Source: Pseudorhodoferax sp. Leaf265
GTDB taxonomy: Bacteria; Pseudomonadota; Gammaproteobacteria; Burkholderiales; Burkholderiaceae_C
Length of the DNA: 64,000 nucleotides
Assembly: GCF_001422365.1 (NCBI RefSeq)
Contig: NZ_LMMT01000039.1
Coordinates: 370,138 to 434,137 of the forward strand
Direction: 5' to 3'
Part shown: piece after piece, positions 44,714-54,180 of the stretch
Position numbering within the stretch: the stretch's first letter is position 1
How the letters are laid out: every line of letters begins with the position of its first letter
The notes under the pieces: generated by a model
Told to the model about the DNA's origin: nothing
Seen by the model: only the letters and a program-made list of their open reading frames with translations
Database searches by the model: none
Translations under genes and position numbers: made by a program

Positions 44714-45916
44714 ATGGAGACAGACAAGCCGCTGGCCCTGGCCGGCGTGCGCGTGGTCGAGATGGGGCAGCTGATCGCCGGCCCCTTCTGCGGCAAGACG
44801 CTCGCGGAGTTCGGCGCTGACGTGGTCAAGATCGAGGCGCCCGGCGGCGGCGACCCGCTGCGCAACTGGCGCATGCTGCGCAATGGCACCTCGGTCTGGT
44901 GGCAAGTGCAGTCGCGCAACAAGCGCTCGCTGGCGCTGGACCTGCGGCAGGCCGAGGGCCAGGACATCGCGCGCAAGCTCATCGCCGAGGCCGACGTGCT
45001 GATCGAGAACTTCCGCCCCGGCACGCTGGAGGGCTGGGGCATGTCGCCCGAGTCGCTGCACAGTCTCAACCCTGGCCTGGTCATGCTGCGCATCTCGGGG
45101 TACGGCCAGACCGGCCCCTACCGGGACATGCCCGGCTTCGGCGTGGTTGGCGAGGCCATGGGCGGGCTGCGCCACCTGACCGGCGAGCCGGGCCGCGTGC
45201 CGGTGCGCTGCGGCATCTCGATCGGCGACACACTGGCCGCGCTGCACGGCGCCATCGGTGTGCTGACGGCGCTGTACCACCGCAAGGTCAACGGCGGCCA
45301 GGGCCAGGTCATCGACGTGGCGCTGCACGAGGCCGTGTTCAACTGCATGGAGAGCCTGGTGCCCGAGTACAGCGCCTTCGGCGCCGTGCGCGAGGCCGCC
45401 GGCAGTGCACTGCCCGGCATCGCGCCCAGCAACGCCTACCCCTGTGCCGATGGTTGGGTGCTGGTCGCTGGCAACGGCGACAGCATCTTCAAGCGCCTGA
45501 TGACCGCCATCGACCGCGACGACCTGGGCGCAGCGCCCGACCTGGCCGACAACGCCGGCCGCGTGGCGCGCGTGGCCGAAATCGACGCGGCCATCGGTGC
45601 ATGGACGGCGGCGCGCACCGTGCAGCAGGTGCTGGACGCGCTGGGCGAGGCGCGCGTGCCGGCCGGCAAGGTCTACACCGCGCGCGACATCGCCGAAGAC
45701 CCGCACTACCGGGCGCGCGACATGCTGCTGGAGCAGACCACGCGCGATGGCGACACCGTGACCGTGCCGGGCATCGTGCCCAAGCTCTCGGCCACGCCGG
45801 GCCGCATCCGCACGAGCGCGCCGCGCCTGGGCGACGACACCGACGCGGTGCTGGCCGAGGCCGGACTGACGGGCGAACAGATCGCGCTGTTGCGCAGCAA
45901 AGGAGTGATTGCATGA
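44714..45916 (+). CDS. CaiB/BaiF family (class III) CoA transferase
   Basis: 400 residues. Moves CoA between carboxylic acids. N-terminal LAGVRVVEMGQLIAGPFCGKTLAEFGADVVKIE in family order (residues 9-41), NKRSLALDL, ADVLIENFRPGTLE, and the catalytic Asp candidate Asp172 in SIGDTLAALHGAIG. AGGAG lies about 9 nt before ATG 44714. It is followed in ATGA overlap by an HMG-CoA-lyase-like gene and two Bug receptors, which together suggest uptake, activation and cleavage of a small di- or tricarboxylate. The substrate is not readable from sequence. Confidence 0.9.
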   Translation: METDKPLALAGVRVVEMGQLIAGPFCGKTLAEFGADVVKIEAPGGGDPLRNWRMLRNGTSVWWQVQSRNKRSLALDLRQAEGQDIARKLIAEADVLIENFRPGTLEGWGMSPESLHSLNPGLVMLRISGYGQTGPYRDMPGFGVVGEAMGGLRHLTGEPGRVPVRCGISIGDTLAALHGAIGVLTALYHRKVNGGQGQVIDVALHEAVFNCMESLVPEYSAFGAVREAAGSALPGIAPSNAYPCADGWVLVAGNGDSIFKRLMTAIDRDDLGAAPDLADNAGRVARVAEIDAAIGAWTAARTVQQVLDALGEARVPAGKVYTARDIAEDPHYRARDMLLEQTTRDGDTVTVPGIVPKLSATPGRIRTSAPRLGDDTDAVLAEAGLTGEQIALLRSKGVIA

Positions 45917-46890
45917 CGACCGACATCTGGCAAGGCGCCGGCCGGCGCATCCACATCCAGGAGGTCGGCATGCGCGACGGCCTGCAGATGGAGCAGGCCT
46001 TCGTGCCGACCGAAGACAAGATCGCGCTGGCCAACGCATTGTCGGCGGCGGGGCTGTCCAAGATCGAGGTCACGTCCTTCGTCTCGCCCAGCGCCATTCC
46101 CGCGCTGCGCGATGCCGAGACCGTGATGCGCGAGATCACCCGGGTCCCCGGCGTGGTCTACACCGCGCTGGTGCCCAATGTGCGCGGGGCCGAGCGTGCC
46201 ATCGAGGCCCGCACCGACGAGCTCAACCTGGTCATGTCGGCCAGTGCGACGCACAACCTGGCCAACCTGCGCATGACGCAGGAGCAGTCCTTCGCGGCGC
46301 TGGCCCAGGTCATCGCCACGGCCCAGGCCGCGGGCGTGCCGGTCAATGTGTCGCTTTCCTGTGTGTTCGGCTGCCCGATGGAGGGCGATGTGGCAACCGA
46401 GGCCGTGTTCGGCTGGGTGCAGCGCTTCGCCGAACTGGGTGTGGCCGGCATCACGCTGTGCGACACCACCGGCATGGCCTACCCGTCGCAGGTGCTGCCA
46501 TTGGCCGCCACCGCACGTGCCCGCTGGCCCGGGGTGCTGTTCACGCTGCACTTCCACAACACGCGCGGCATGGGCCTGGCGAACGTGCTGGCTGGCATCG
46601 CCGCCGGCGTGGACTGCTACGACACCTCGCTGGGCGGCCTGGGCGGTTGCCCTTACGCGCCCGGTGCGTCCGGCAATGTCTGCAGCGAGGAGATCGTGCA
46701 TGCGCTGCAGCTCATGGGGTACGACACTGGCGTGGACCTGGCGCTGTTGATTGCCGCAGCCCAGCGCCTGCCGGCACTGATCGGCCATGAACTGCCGGGC
46801 CAGATCGTCAAGGCTGGCCGGCGACTGGACCTGCACCCCGTGCCTGCGGGCTTCGCCGCCACGCGTGCCCGGGCCCTGGCCCGTGCCTGA
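45913..46890 (+). CDS. Hydroxymethylglutaryl-CoA lyase-like enzyme
   Basis: 325 residues of the HMGL TIM-barrel family: IQEVGMRDGLQMEQAFVPT with the catalytic Arg/Asp, EVTSFVSPSAIPAL, TLHFHNTRGMGLAN (metal His), and the signature GGLGGCPYAPGASGNV with the reactive Cys. Such enzymes cleave HMG-CoA or similar 3-hydroxyacyl-CoAs to acetyl-CoA or pyruvate-type products. Start overlaps the CoA transferase stop, so the two are translated together. With a CoA transferase beside it, the substrate may be a branched dicarboxylate such as HMG or a citramalate-like acid (inference). Confidence 0.87.
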   Translation: MTTDIWQGAGRRIHIQEVGMRDGLQMEQAFVPTEDKIALANALSAAGLSKIEVTSFVSPSAIPALRDAETVMREITRVPGVVYTALVPNVRGAERAIEARTDELNLVMSASATHNLANLRMTQEQSFAALAQVIATAQAAGVPVNVSLSCVFGCPMEGDVATEAVFGWVQRFAELGVAGITLCDTTGMAYPSQVLPLAATARARWPGVLFTLHFHNTRGMGLANVLAGIAAGVDCYDTSLGGLGGCPYAPGASGNVCSEEIVHALQLMGYDTGVDLALLIAAAQRLPALIGHELPGQIVKAGRRLDLHPVPAGFAATRARALARA

Positions 46891-46914
46891 ATCCATTTTT
46901 CAAGGAGACACACC

Positions 46915-47877
46915 ATGATCGTCCGACGCACCCTGCTGCTGGCCCTGGCCGCCAGCGCCTTGGCCGCCCAGGCGCAAGACACCTACCCCAGCAAACCCAT
47001 CACGCTGATCGTGCCGCAGGCAGCTGGCGGTGCCAACGACGCCATCGCCCGCGTGCTGGCGCAGCGCCTGTCCGAGCAGTTGCACCAGAGCGTGGTGGTG
47101 GACAACAAGCCCGGTGCCGGCGGCACGCTGGCCACGGCCAACACCGCCCGTGCCAAACCCGACGGTTACACGCTGCTGGTGACGGCCGACAGCGCGCACG
47201 TGATCGGCCCCGCGCTCTACAAGAACCCGGGCTTCGATCCGGTCAAGGACTTCACGCCCGTGGCACCCATCGCCACGGCCGGCTACACAGTGGTGGCCAA
47301 CCCGTCATTCCCGGCCAACAACGTGGCCGAACTCATTGCGCTGGCCAAGGCCGCGCCGGGCAAGTACAGCTACGCCTCGGCCGGCAACGGCACGCTGAAC
47401 CACCTGATCGGCGAGATGCTGCAGAAGGCGGCCGGCATCCAGCTGCAGCACGTGCCCTACAAGGGTTCGGCCGCGGCGGCTGCCGATGTGGCCGGCGGCC
47501 AGGTGCCGCTGTCGGTGCAGAGCCTGCCGTCGGTGATCGGCCTGGTGAAGAGCGGCAAGCTCAAGGTGTTGGGCGTGGTCAACGAGAAGCGCGTGGCCGC
47601 GCTGCCCGAGGTGCCCACCATCGGCGAGACGCTCAAAGGCTTCGGCCAGGCGCCCTGGTACGCCATGTTCGCGCCGGCCGGCACACCGGCGCCCATCGTT
47701 GCGCGCCTGCAGGCTGCCGTGGCCACCGCGCTGGACCAGAAGGAGACGGTGGAGAAGCTGGCCGGCGTGGGTTGCGAGCCCTTCAAGGGCTCGGCGCAGC
47801 AGCTCGCTGCGCTGGTGCAGTCCGACCTGCCCAAATGGGCGCGCGTGGTCAAGGAGACCGGTGCCCAGGTGGATTGA
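46915..47877 (+). CDS. Bug-family tripartite tricarboxylate transporter substrate-binding protein (first)
   Basis: 320 residues. Signal peptide (to about residue 20, ALAAQA-Q) and a TctC/Bug periplasmic receptor fold: YPSKPITLIVPQAAGGANDAIAR, VVVDNKPGAGGTLA, YTLLVTADSAH, YASAGNGTLNHL, VPYKGSAAAAADV. AAGGAGA precedes ATG 46915. No tctA/tctB membrane genes are nearby, as is usual for the many orphan Bug proteins of Burkholderiales. It probably binds the acid metabolised by the CoA transferase/lyase pair. Confidence 0.92.
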   Translation: MIVRRTLLLALAASALAAQAQDTYPSKPITLIVPQAAGGANDAIARVLAQRLSEQLHQSVVVDNKPGAGGTLATANTARAKPDGYTLLVTADSAHVIGPALYKNPGFDPVKDFTPVAPIATAGYTVVANPSFPANNVAELIALAKAAPGKYSYASAGNGTLNHLIGEMLQKAAGIQLQHVPYKGSAAAAADVAGGQVPLSVQSLPSVIGLVKSGKLKVLGVVNEKRVAALPEVPTIGETLKGFGQAPWYAMFAPAGTPAPIVARLQAAVATALDQKETVEKLAGVGCEPFKGSAQQLAALVQSDLPKWARVVKETGAQVD

Positions 47878-47904
47878 TTTTTTGAAACCAGGAGACATGA
47901 ACCC

Positions 47905-48873
47905 ATGCAACGCATTCGCCGCTCCCTTCTCGCGCTGGCCGCGCTGAGCGCCATCTCTGGTGCCGCCCTGGCCCAGGCCTACCCGAACAAGCCCATCACC
48001 ATGGTCGTGCCCACGGCCACGGGCGGCACGACCGACCTGTCGGCCCGCATGCTGGCCCAGGCCTTGACACCCGTGCTGGGCCAGTCCGTGATCGTGGACA
48101 ACAAGGGCGGCGGCAACGGCGCGATCGCGGCCGGGATCGCCAAGCGCGCGGCTGCGGACGGCTACACGCTGCTCATGCAGTATTCGGGTTACCACGTGAT
48201 CTCGCCGCACCTCACCAAGGTGCACCAGTGGGAGCAGGCCGACTTCCAGCCCGTCGCGAACGTGATCTCGGCACCGCAGATCATCGTGGTGCGCGAGGGC
48301 CTGCCCGTGAAGACGCTGGCCGAGCTGATCGCCTATGCCAAGGCCAACCCCGGCAAGCTCAATTACGCCTCCTCGGGCAACGGCTCGCTGCAGCACGTGA
48401 CGGGCGCCATGCTGGAGCAGCAGGGCGGCATCAAGATGGTCCACGTGCCGTACAAGGGCACGGGCCCGGCGCTGCAGGACCTGCTGGGCGGGCAGGTCGA
48501 CCTGACCTTCGGCACCGCACCGCCGTTCATGCCGCACATCCAGGCAGGCAAGCTGCGCGTGCTGGCCGTCACCGGCAAGCAGCGCCTCCCAAGCCTGCCG
48601 GATGTTCCGACCACGGCGGAAGCCGGCCTGCCCAAGGTCGACGCCACCTCATGGTTCGCGCTGTTCGCGCCGGCTGCCACGCCCAAGGCCATCGTCGACA
48701 AGCTCACGGCCGATGCGCGCACCGTGGTGCAGAGCGCCGAATTCCGCAAGAAGGCCGAAGAGCAGGGCGCCACAGCCGACTACCAGGACCCGGCGCAGTT
48801 GGGGGCCAAGGTCAAGGCCGACCTGGCCAACTGGGCCGAGGTGGTCAAGAGCGCGCGCATCGAAGCCGAGTAG
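47905..48873 (+). CDS. Bug-family tripartite tricarboxylate transporter substrate-binding protein (second)
   Basis: 322 residues; signal peptide to about residue 24 (SGAALA-Q), then [74 protein letters not shown]. It is related to the preceding receptor but clearly diverged, so it may bind a different acid or be an old duplication. It lies 27 nt after it, with CAGGAGA upstream. Confidence 0.92.
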   Translation: MQRIRRSLLALAALSAISGAALAQAYPNKPITMVVPTATGGTTDLSARMLAQALTPVLGQSVIVDNKGGGNGAIAAGIAKRAAADGYTLLMQYSGYHVISPHLTKVHQWEQADFQPVANVISAPQIIVVREGLPVKTLAELIAYAKANPGKLNYASSGNGSLQHVTGAMLEQQGGIKMVHVPYKGTGPALQDLLGGQVDLTFGTAPPFMPHIQAGKLRVLAVTGKQRLPSLPDVPTTAEAGLPKVDATSWFALFAPAATPKAIVDKLTADARTVVQSAEFRKKAEEQGATADYQDPAQLGAKVKADLANWAEVVKSARIEAE

Positions 48874-48916
48874 CACCACGGCGCCAGCGGGGCGGGGGCA
48901 CGGCCACAATACGGCC

Positions 48917-50908
48917 ATGCCCTCGATGCATTCCGATGAACTGCTGGCCCAGGTGGCCGCGCTGCCCGCACTGCCGGGCGTGTACCGCTATTTCGACGCT
49001 GCCGACCAGTTGCTCTACGTCGGCAAGGCGCGCGACCTCAAGAAGCGCGTCTCCAGCTATTTCCAGAAGACCCACGGCGGCACGCGCATCGGCCACATGG
49101 TGGCCAGCATCGCGCGCATGGAGACCACCGTGGTGCGCTCCGAAGCCGAAGCGCTGCTGCTCGAGAACAACCTGATCAAGGCGCTCGGTCCCAAGTACAA
49201 CATCCTGTTCCGGGACGACAAGAGCTACCCCTACCTCAAGATCACCGGTGCCGGGCCGACCGAGCAGTCGACCTCGCGCCAGACCGCGCCCACGGACTTC
49301 CCGCGCGTGGCCTATTACCGCGGCGCGGTGGACAAGAAGCACCGCTACTTCGGGCCGTTCCCCAACGCCTGGGCGGTCAAGGAATCCATCCTGTTGCTGC
49401 AGAAGGTGTTCCGCCTGCGCACCTGCGAAGACACGGTGTTCGTGAACCGCACGCGACCGTGCCTGCTCTACCAGATCAAGCGCTGCTCGGGCCCCTGCGT
49501 GCACTTGATTGCCCCGGGCGACTATGCCGAGGACGTGCGCAACGCCGAGCGCTTCCTCGACGGCGAGACCCAGCAGGTGCTGCAGGGCCTGGAGCAACGC
49601 ATGATGGCGCACGCCGAGAAGCTGGAGTTCGAGCAGGCGGCCGAACTGCGCAACCAGATGGGCGCGCTGTCGCGCGTGCTGCACCAGCAGTCGGTGGACA
49701 CCGGTTCGGACAAGGACGCCGACATCCTGGCCGTCAAGGTGCAGGGCGGGCGCGCCTGCGTGAACCTGGCCATGGTGCGCGGTGGCCGCCACCTGGGCGA
49801 CCGGCCGTACTTCCCGAGCCATGTGGACGATGCCGTGGCGCTGCAGGCGGCCGAGGCCGAGAGCGATGCGCAGGCCGCCACACCGGTGGAAGTGCAGGTG
49901 CTCGAGGCCTTCATCGCCCAGCACTACACGGGTGTGGCCGTGCCGCCGCTGCTGATCACCAGCGAGGCTGTTTCAAAAGACCTCATCGCGGCGCTGTCGG
50001 CCGACAGCGGCCAGCGCGTGACTGCCCAGCACCAGCCGCGCGAGCAGCGCCGCCAGTGGCTGGAGATGGCCGAGAAGAATGCCGCGCTGCAGCTGGCCCG
50101 GCTGCTCGCCGAGGAGGGCTCGCAGCAGGCGCGCACGCGCGCGCTGGTCGAGGCGCTGGACCTGGCGCCGGACGCGTTGGAGCAGTTCCGCATTGAGTGC
50201 TTCGACATCTCGCACACGGCCGGCGAGGCCACGCAGGCGTCGTGCGTGGTGTTCCAGCAGCACAGGATGCAGAGTTCGGAGTACCGGCGCTTCAAGATCG
50301 AAGGCATCACGGGCGGCGACGACTACGCCGCCATGCGCCAGGTGCTCACGCGGCGCTATGCCAAGTTCTCGCCGCAGGCCATTGCAGAGGCGGCGGCCGA
50401 AGCGGGGAAGGCTGCACAGCTCGAACCGCAGGCCGAGGCGGCGCCGCCATCCAAGGCGCGCATGCCGGACCTCGTGCTGGTCGATGGCGGCCGTGGCCAG
50501 GTCTCGATGGCGCGCGAGGTGTTCCAGACCCTGGGGTTGGATATCGGCCTCATCGTCGGTGTCGAAAAGGGCGAGGGCCGCAAGGTCGGCCTGGAAGAAC
50601 TCGTGTTCGCCGACGGCCGGCCCAAGGCCCAACTGGCGCGCGATTCGGCCGCACTGATGCTGGTGGCCCAGATCCGCGACGAGGCCCACCGCTTCGCGAT
50701 CACGGGCATGCGCGCGGCGCGTGCCAAGGTCCGCACGGGCGGTAGCCGCATCGAGGAGATCCCGGGCATCGGCCCCAAGCGCCGGGCCCGGCTGCTGCAG
50801 CGCTTCGGCGGTGTGCGCGGTGTGGCCGCGGCCAGCGTGGACGACATCGCCACCGTCGAAGGGGTGTCGCGCGAACTCGCCGAACGCATCTACAAAGCCT
50901 TGCACTGA
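48917..50908 (+). CDS. uvrC: Excinuclease ABC subunit C
   Basis: Dual-incision nuclease of nucleotide excision repair. 663 residues: GIY-YIG domain (about 15-95, [20 protein letters not shown]), Cys-rich region ([25 protein letters not shown]), UVR motif ([14 protein letters not shown]), RNase H-like C-nuclease ([32 protein letters not shown]) and tandem helix-hairpin-helix at the end ([13 protein letters not shown]). ATG 48917 begins [13 protein letters not shown]. It is followed by pgsA, as in many proteobacteria. Confidence 0.97.
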   Translation: MPSMHSDELLAQVAALPALPGVYRYFDAADQLLYVGKARDLKKRVSSYFQKTHGGTRIGHMVASIARMETTVVRSEAEALLLENNLIKALGPKYNILFRDDKSYPYLKITGAGPTEQSTSRQTAPTDFPRVAYYRGAVDKKHRYFGPFPNAWAVKESILLLQKVFRLRTCEDTVFVNRTRPCLLYQIKRCSGPCVHLIAPGDYAEDVRNAERFLDGETQQVLQGLEQRMMAHAEKLEFEQAAELRNQMGALSRVLHQQSVDTGSDKDADILAVKVQGGRACVNLAMVRGGRHLGDRPYFPSHVDDAVALQAAEAESDAQAATPVEVQVLEAFIAQHYTGVAVPPLLITSEAVSKDLIAALSADSGQRVTAQHQPREQRRQWLEMAEKNAALQLARLLAEEGSQQARTRALVEALDLAPDALEQFRIECFDISHTAGEATQASCVVFQQHRMQSSEYRRFKIEGITGGDDYAAMRQVLTRRYAKFSPQAIAEAAAEAGKAAQLEPQAEAAPPSKARMPDLVLVDGGRGQVSMAREVFQTLGLDIGLIVGVEKGEGRKVGLEELVFADGRPKAQLARDSAALMLVAQIRDEAHRFAITGMRAARAKVRTGGSRIEEIPGIGPKRRARLLQRFGGVRGVAAASVDDIATVEGVSRELAERIYKALH

Positions 50909-50972
50909 GACCCGGACCGGCGCCATGGCCGGACGCAAATAAGGCGTTCGGTCGCATGCCACAATGCCCGCC

Positions 50973-51539
50973 ATGTTCTGGACGATTCCCACCATCATGA
51001 CGTGGACGCGCATCGTCGCGATCCCGATCATTGTGGGGGTGTTCTACCTGCCGTTGCCGGTGGCCACCTGCAACCTGATCGCCACCGTGCTGTTCGTGGT
51101 GTTCGCCGCCACCGACTGGCTGGACGGCTACCTCGCGCGCAAGCTCAACCAGACCTCGGCCTTCGGCGCCTTCCTCGATCCGGTGGCCGACAAGTTCCTG
51201 GTCTGCGCGAGCCTCCTGGTGCTGGTGCATTTGAACCGGGCCGACGTGTTCGTGGCGCTGATCATCATCGGCCGCGAGATCGCGATCTCGGCGCTGCGCG
51301 AATGGATGGCGCAGATCGGCGCCTCGCGCAGCGTGGCCGTGCACATGATCGGCAAGCTCAAGACCACGGTGCAGATGGTGGCCATCCCCTTCCTGCTCTA
51401 CGACGGCCGGCTGTTCGGCTTCGTCGACACCGCGCTGTGGGGCATCGTGCTGATATGGGTCGCCGCCGTGCTGACGGTTTGGTCCATGGTCTATTACCTG
51501 CAGAAGGCGATCCCCGAGATCCGGGCCCGCGCCAAATGA
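50973..51539 (+). CDS. pgsA: CDP-diacylglycerol-glycerol-3-phosphate 3-phosphatidyltransferase
   Basis: Makes phosphatidylglycerolphosphate at the inner membrane. About 188 residues with the CDP-alcohol phosphotransferase motif DWLDGYLARKLNQTSAFGAF-LDPVADK and four to five transmembrane helices. I chose ATG 50973 (MFWTIPTIMTWTRI), which aligns with the family start; ATG 50964 would add three residues. It shares an ATGA overlap with the following transporter gene. Confidence 0.96.
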   Translation: MFWTIPTIMTWTRIVAIPIIVGVFYLPLPVATCNLIATVLFVVFAATDWLDGYLARKLNQTSAFGAFLDPVADKFLVCASLLVLVHLNRADVFVALIIIGREIAISALREWMAQIGASRSVAVHMIGKLKTTVQMVAIPFLLYDGRLFGFVDTALWGIVLIWVAAVLTVWSMVYYLQKAIPEIRARAK

Positions 51540-52429
51540 GCCTGTCCAGCGGCTGGGTACGGTCCATGCCGGTGGTGTTCGTGCTGATCTGGAGCACCGG
51601 TTTCATCGTGGCGCGCTACGGCATGCCGCAGTCTCCCCCGCTCAAGTTCCTGGCCCTGCGTTTTGCGCTGGCATTGCTGTGCTTCGGTGCCTGGGCGCGC
51701 CTGGCGCGCGCGGCCTGGCCGGCCAGCGGCCGGCAGTGGCTGCACCTGGCCGCGACGGGCGTGTTCATGCACGCGGGCTACCTGGGTGGTGTGTGGGCCG
51801 CGGTCAAGCTCGGCATGGGGGCGGGCCTGGTGGCCTTGCTGGTGGGGCTGCAACCCGTGCTCACGGCGATCTGGGTCGCTTCGCGCGGCGGCCAGGTCGC
51901 CGGCCGACAGTGGACCGGTTTGGCGCTGGGTTTCGGTGGCCTGGCGCTGGTGGTCTGGCACAAGCTGGGGCACGGCGAGGTCGGCGGACAGAACCTCATG
52001 CTCGCCTTGCTGGCGCTGGCCAGCATCACCATCGGCACGCTCTACCAGAAGCGCTACCTTGCGCCCTGTGCCGTGCCCACGGCCAACTGTGTGCAGAACC
52101 TGGCCGCGCTGCTGGTCACGCTGCCGCTGGCGCTCTTGCTGGAAACCGAGGCCATCCGCTTCAACGCCGACTTCATCGGCGCCATGGCCTGGTCGGTCCT
52201 GGTGCTCACGCTGGGCGGCAGTTCGCTGCTGTACCTGATGATCCAGCGCGGCGCGGCCACGGCCGTGACCAGCCTGCTGTACCTGGTGCCGCCGACCACC
52301 GCGCTCATGGCGTGGCTGCTGTTCGGCGAGCCCATCACTGTTTTCACCCTGGCCGGCACGGCGCTGACGGCCTTCGGCGTGGCGCTGGTCGTGCGCCCGC
52401 CGGCCACCACCAAGAGGAGCACACCATGA
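51536..52429 (+). CDS. DMT-superfamily (EamA) transporter
   Basis: 297 residues with about ten transmembrane helices in two EamA repeats (about 10-140 and 150-290). Examples are MPVVFVLIWSTGFIVARYGM at the start and the second-half SSLLYLMIQRGAATAVTSLL. Family members export metabolites such as amino acids; the substrate is unknown. Start overlaps pgsA by ATGA and stop overlaps the tartrate dehydrogenase by ATGA, so the three may be co-translated. Confidence 0.9.
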   Translation: MSLSSGWVRSMPVVFVLIWSTGFIVARYGMPQSPPLKFLALRFALALLCFGAWARLARAAWPASGRQWLHLAATGVFMHAGYLGGVWAAVKLGMGAGLVALLVGLQPVLTAIWVASRGGQVAGRQWTGLALGFGGLALVVWHKLGHGEVGGQNLMLALLALASITIGTLYQKRYLAPCAVPTANCVQNLAALLVTLPLALLLETEAIRFNADFIGAMAWSVLVLTLGGSSLLYLMIQRGAATAVTSLLYLVPPTTALMAWLLFGEPITVFTLAGTALTAFGVALVVRPPATTKRSTP

Positions 52430-53511
52430 GCAAGAAACGCATCGCCGTGATCGCCGGCGACGGCATCGGCAAGGAAGTCATGCCCGAGGGCCTGCGCGTG
52501 ATGGAGGCGGCCGCCAGCCGCTTCAACATCGACCTGCAGTTCGACCACTTCGATTTCTCCAGCTGGGACTACTGCGAGAAGCACGGCAAGATGCTGCCCG
52601 ACGACTGGAAGGAGCAGATCGGTGGCCACGACGCGATCTACTTCGGCGCCGTGGGCTGGCCCGAGAAGATTGCCGACCATGTGTCGCTGTGGGGCTCGCT
52701 GCTGCTGTTCCGCCGCGAGTTCGACCAGTACATCAACCTGCGCCCTGCGCGGCTGATGCCCGGCATCGTGGCGCCCGTGGTGCGGCGCGACGGCAGCGCC
52801 CGCGCGCCCGGCGAGATCGACATGTACATCGTGCGCGAGAACACCGAAGGCGAGTACTCCTCGATCGGTGGGCGCATGTACGAGGGCACACCGCGCGAGA
52901 TCGTGATGCAGGAGACCGTGATGTCGCGCCACGGCGTGGACCGCGTGCTCAAGTTCGCCTTCGAGCTTGCGCAGTCGCGGCCCAAGAAGCATCTGACCAG
53001 CGCCACCAAGTCCAACGGCATCGCGATCACCATGCCGTACTGGGACGAGCGCGTGGCCGCCATGGCCAAGGCTTATCCGGGCGTGACGCTCGACAAGTTC
53101 CACATCGACATCCTGACCGCGCACTTCGTGCAGCGACCCGACTTCTTCGACGTGGTCGTGGCCTCGAACCTGTTCGGCGACATCCTGTCCGACCTGGGCC
53201 CGGCGTGCACCGGCACCATCGGCATCGCACCCAGTGCCAACCTGAACCCCGAGCGCACCACACCTTCGCTGTTCGAGCCTGTGCATGGCTCCGCGCCGGA
53301 CATCGCGGGCAAGGGCATCGCGAACCCGATCGGCCAGATCTGGTGCGGCGCGATGATGCTGGAATTTCTGGGCCACAAGGACGCGCACGACGCCGTGCTC
53401 CGGGCGATCGAGGCCGCGCTTCAGCCCGGCAGCGGCGCGCCGCGCACGCCGGACATCGGCGGCAAGGCCTCGACTTCGGACCTGGGCCGCGCGATTGCGC
53501 AGGCGCTCTGA
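52426..53511 (+). CDS. Tartrate dehydrogenase/decarboxylase or D-malate dehydrogenase
   Basis: 361 residues of the beta-decarboxylating dehydrogenase family. N-terminal [18 protein letters not shown], the TtuC/DmlA-specific [35 protein letters not shown], and the signature [20 protein letters not shown]. These features separate it from LeuB (3210-4280). It oxidises D-malate and/or tartrate with NAD (family knowledge); which is preferred is not clear. AGAGGAG precedes ATG 52426. A decarboxylating dehydrogenase beside a DMT exporter suggests dicarboxylate use. Confidence 0.9.
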   Translation: MSKKRIAVIAGDGIGKEVMPEGLRVMEAAASRFNIDLQFDHFDFSSWDYCEKHGKMLPDDWKEQIGGHDAIYFGAVGWPEKIADHVSLWGSLLLFRREFDQYINLRPARLMPGIVAPVVRRDGSARAPGEIDMYIVRENTEGEYSSIGGRMYEGTPREIVMQETVMSRHGVDRVLKFAFELAQSRPKKHLTSATKSNGIAITMPYWDERVAAMAKAYPGVTLDKFHIDILTAHFVQRPDFFDVVVASNLFGDILSDLGPACTGTIGIAPSANLNPERTTPSLFEPVHGSAPDIAGKGIANPIGQIWCGAMMLEFLGHKDAHDAVLRAIEAALQPGSGAPRTPDIGGKASTSDLGRAIAQAL

Positions 53512-53758
53512 GCGCGCCTGCAAACTGGTGGATGCGGGTGCGCGCGAGGCGTTTTGGCGCACCCCAAATGCGTCTAGAATCCGCGTCCGCGCCGCACGAG
53601 AGACCATGGCTTGCAAGCCTGTTTCGAGGTGGTCGCGGCATTGCTGACGCCGCAACAATTCGTTCCCACTCCCCCAGCCAGATGCGCGCCGCTTCTCGTG
53701 CGGGCCGTGGAAACATTTCGTGTCGAATCCGACCACACAACCCAAGTGAGGGACCCTC

Positions 53759-54031
53759 GTGAACAAGACTGAACTCATCGAACACATCGCCAACAACGCC
53801 GACATCTCCAAGGCTGCCGCCACGCGCGCCCTGGAGTCGACCATCGAGGCGGTCAAGAAAACCCTGAAGAAGGGTGGCACGGTGTCGCTGGTGGGCTTCG
53901 GTACCTTCGCGGTTGGCAAACGCGCGGCCCGTACGGGCCGAAATCCCCGCACCGGCGCGGCGATTAAAATCAAGGCTGCCAAGGTTCCCAAATTCCGTCC
54001 GGGCAAGGCGTTGAAAGACGCCCTGAACTGA
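53759..54031 (+). CDS. hup: DNA-binding protein HU
   Basis: 90 residues of the HU/IHF family with the signature [21 protein letters not shown] and the DNA-contacting arm. Starts with GTG at 53759, preceded by GAGGGA at about 5 nt. A likely -10 TAGAAT at 53575-53580 implies a 5' leader of about 170 nt, containing the palindrome GGCTTGCAAGCC (53608-53619). HU compacts and bends the nucleoid. It is followed by tRNA-Val. Confidence 0.97.
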   Translation: MNKTELIEHIANNADISKAAATRALESTIEAVKKTLKKGGTVSLVGFGTFAVGKRAARTGRNPRTGAAIKIKAAKVPKFRPGKALKDALN

Positions 54032-54045
54032 TCCGATTTGCAGTG

Positions 54046-54121
54046 GGGTGCTTAGCTCAGTTGGTAGAGCGGCGCCTTTACACGGCGTAGGTCGGCGGTT
54101 CGAGACCGTCAGCACCCACCA
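54046..54121 (+). tRNA. tRNA-Val (anticodon TAC)
   Basis: 76 nt including an encoded CCA. Acceptor GGGTGCT/AGCACCC, D-arm GCTCAGTTGGTAGAGC, anticodon loop TTTACAC, T-arm GGCGGTTCGAGACCGTC. It is 14 nt after hup and followed by a terminator. Confidence 0.97.
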
Positions 54122-54133
54122 CCCACTCCGGCC

Positions 54134-54164
54134 AAGGCGAACGTTGCGTTCGCCTTTCGTTTTT
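54134..54164 (+). terminator. Terminator after tRNA-Val
   Basis: AAGGCGAAC/GTTCGCCTT 9-bp stem (54134-54142 and 54148-54156), then TCGTTTTT. It sits between tRNA-Val and ppiD. Confidence 0.85.
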
Positions 54165-54180
54165 CTGCGAGACCATTTGC

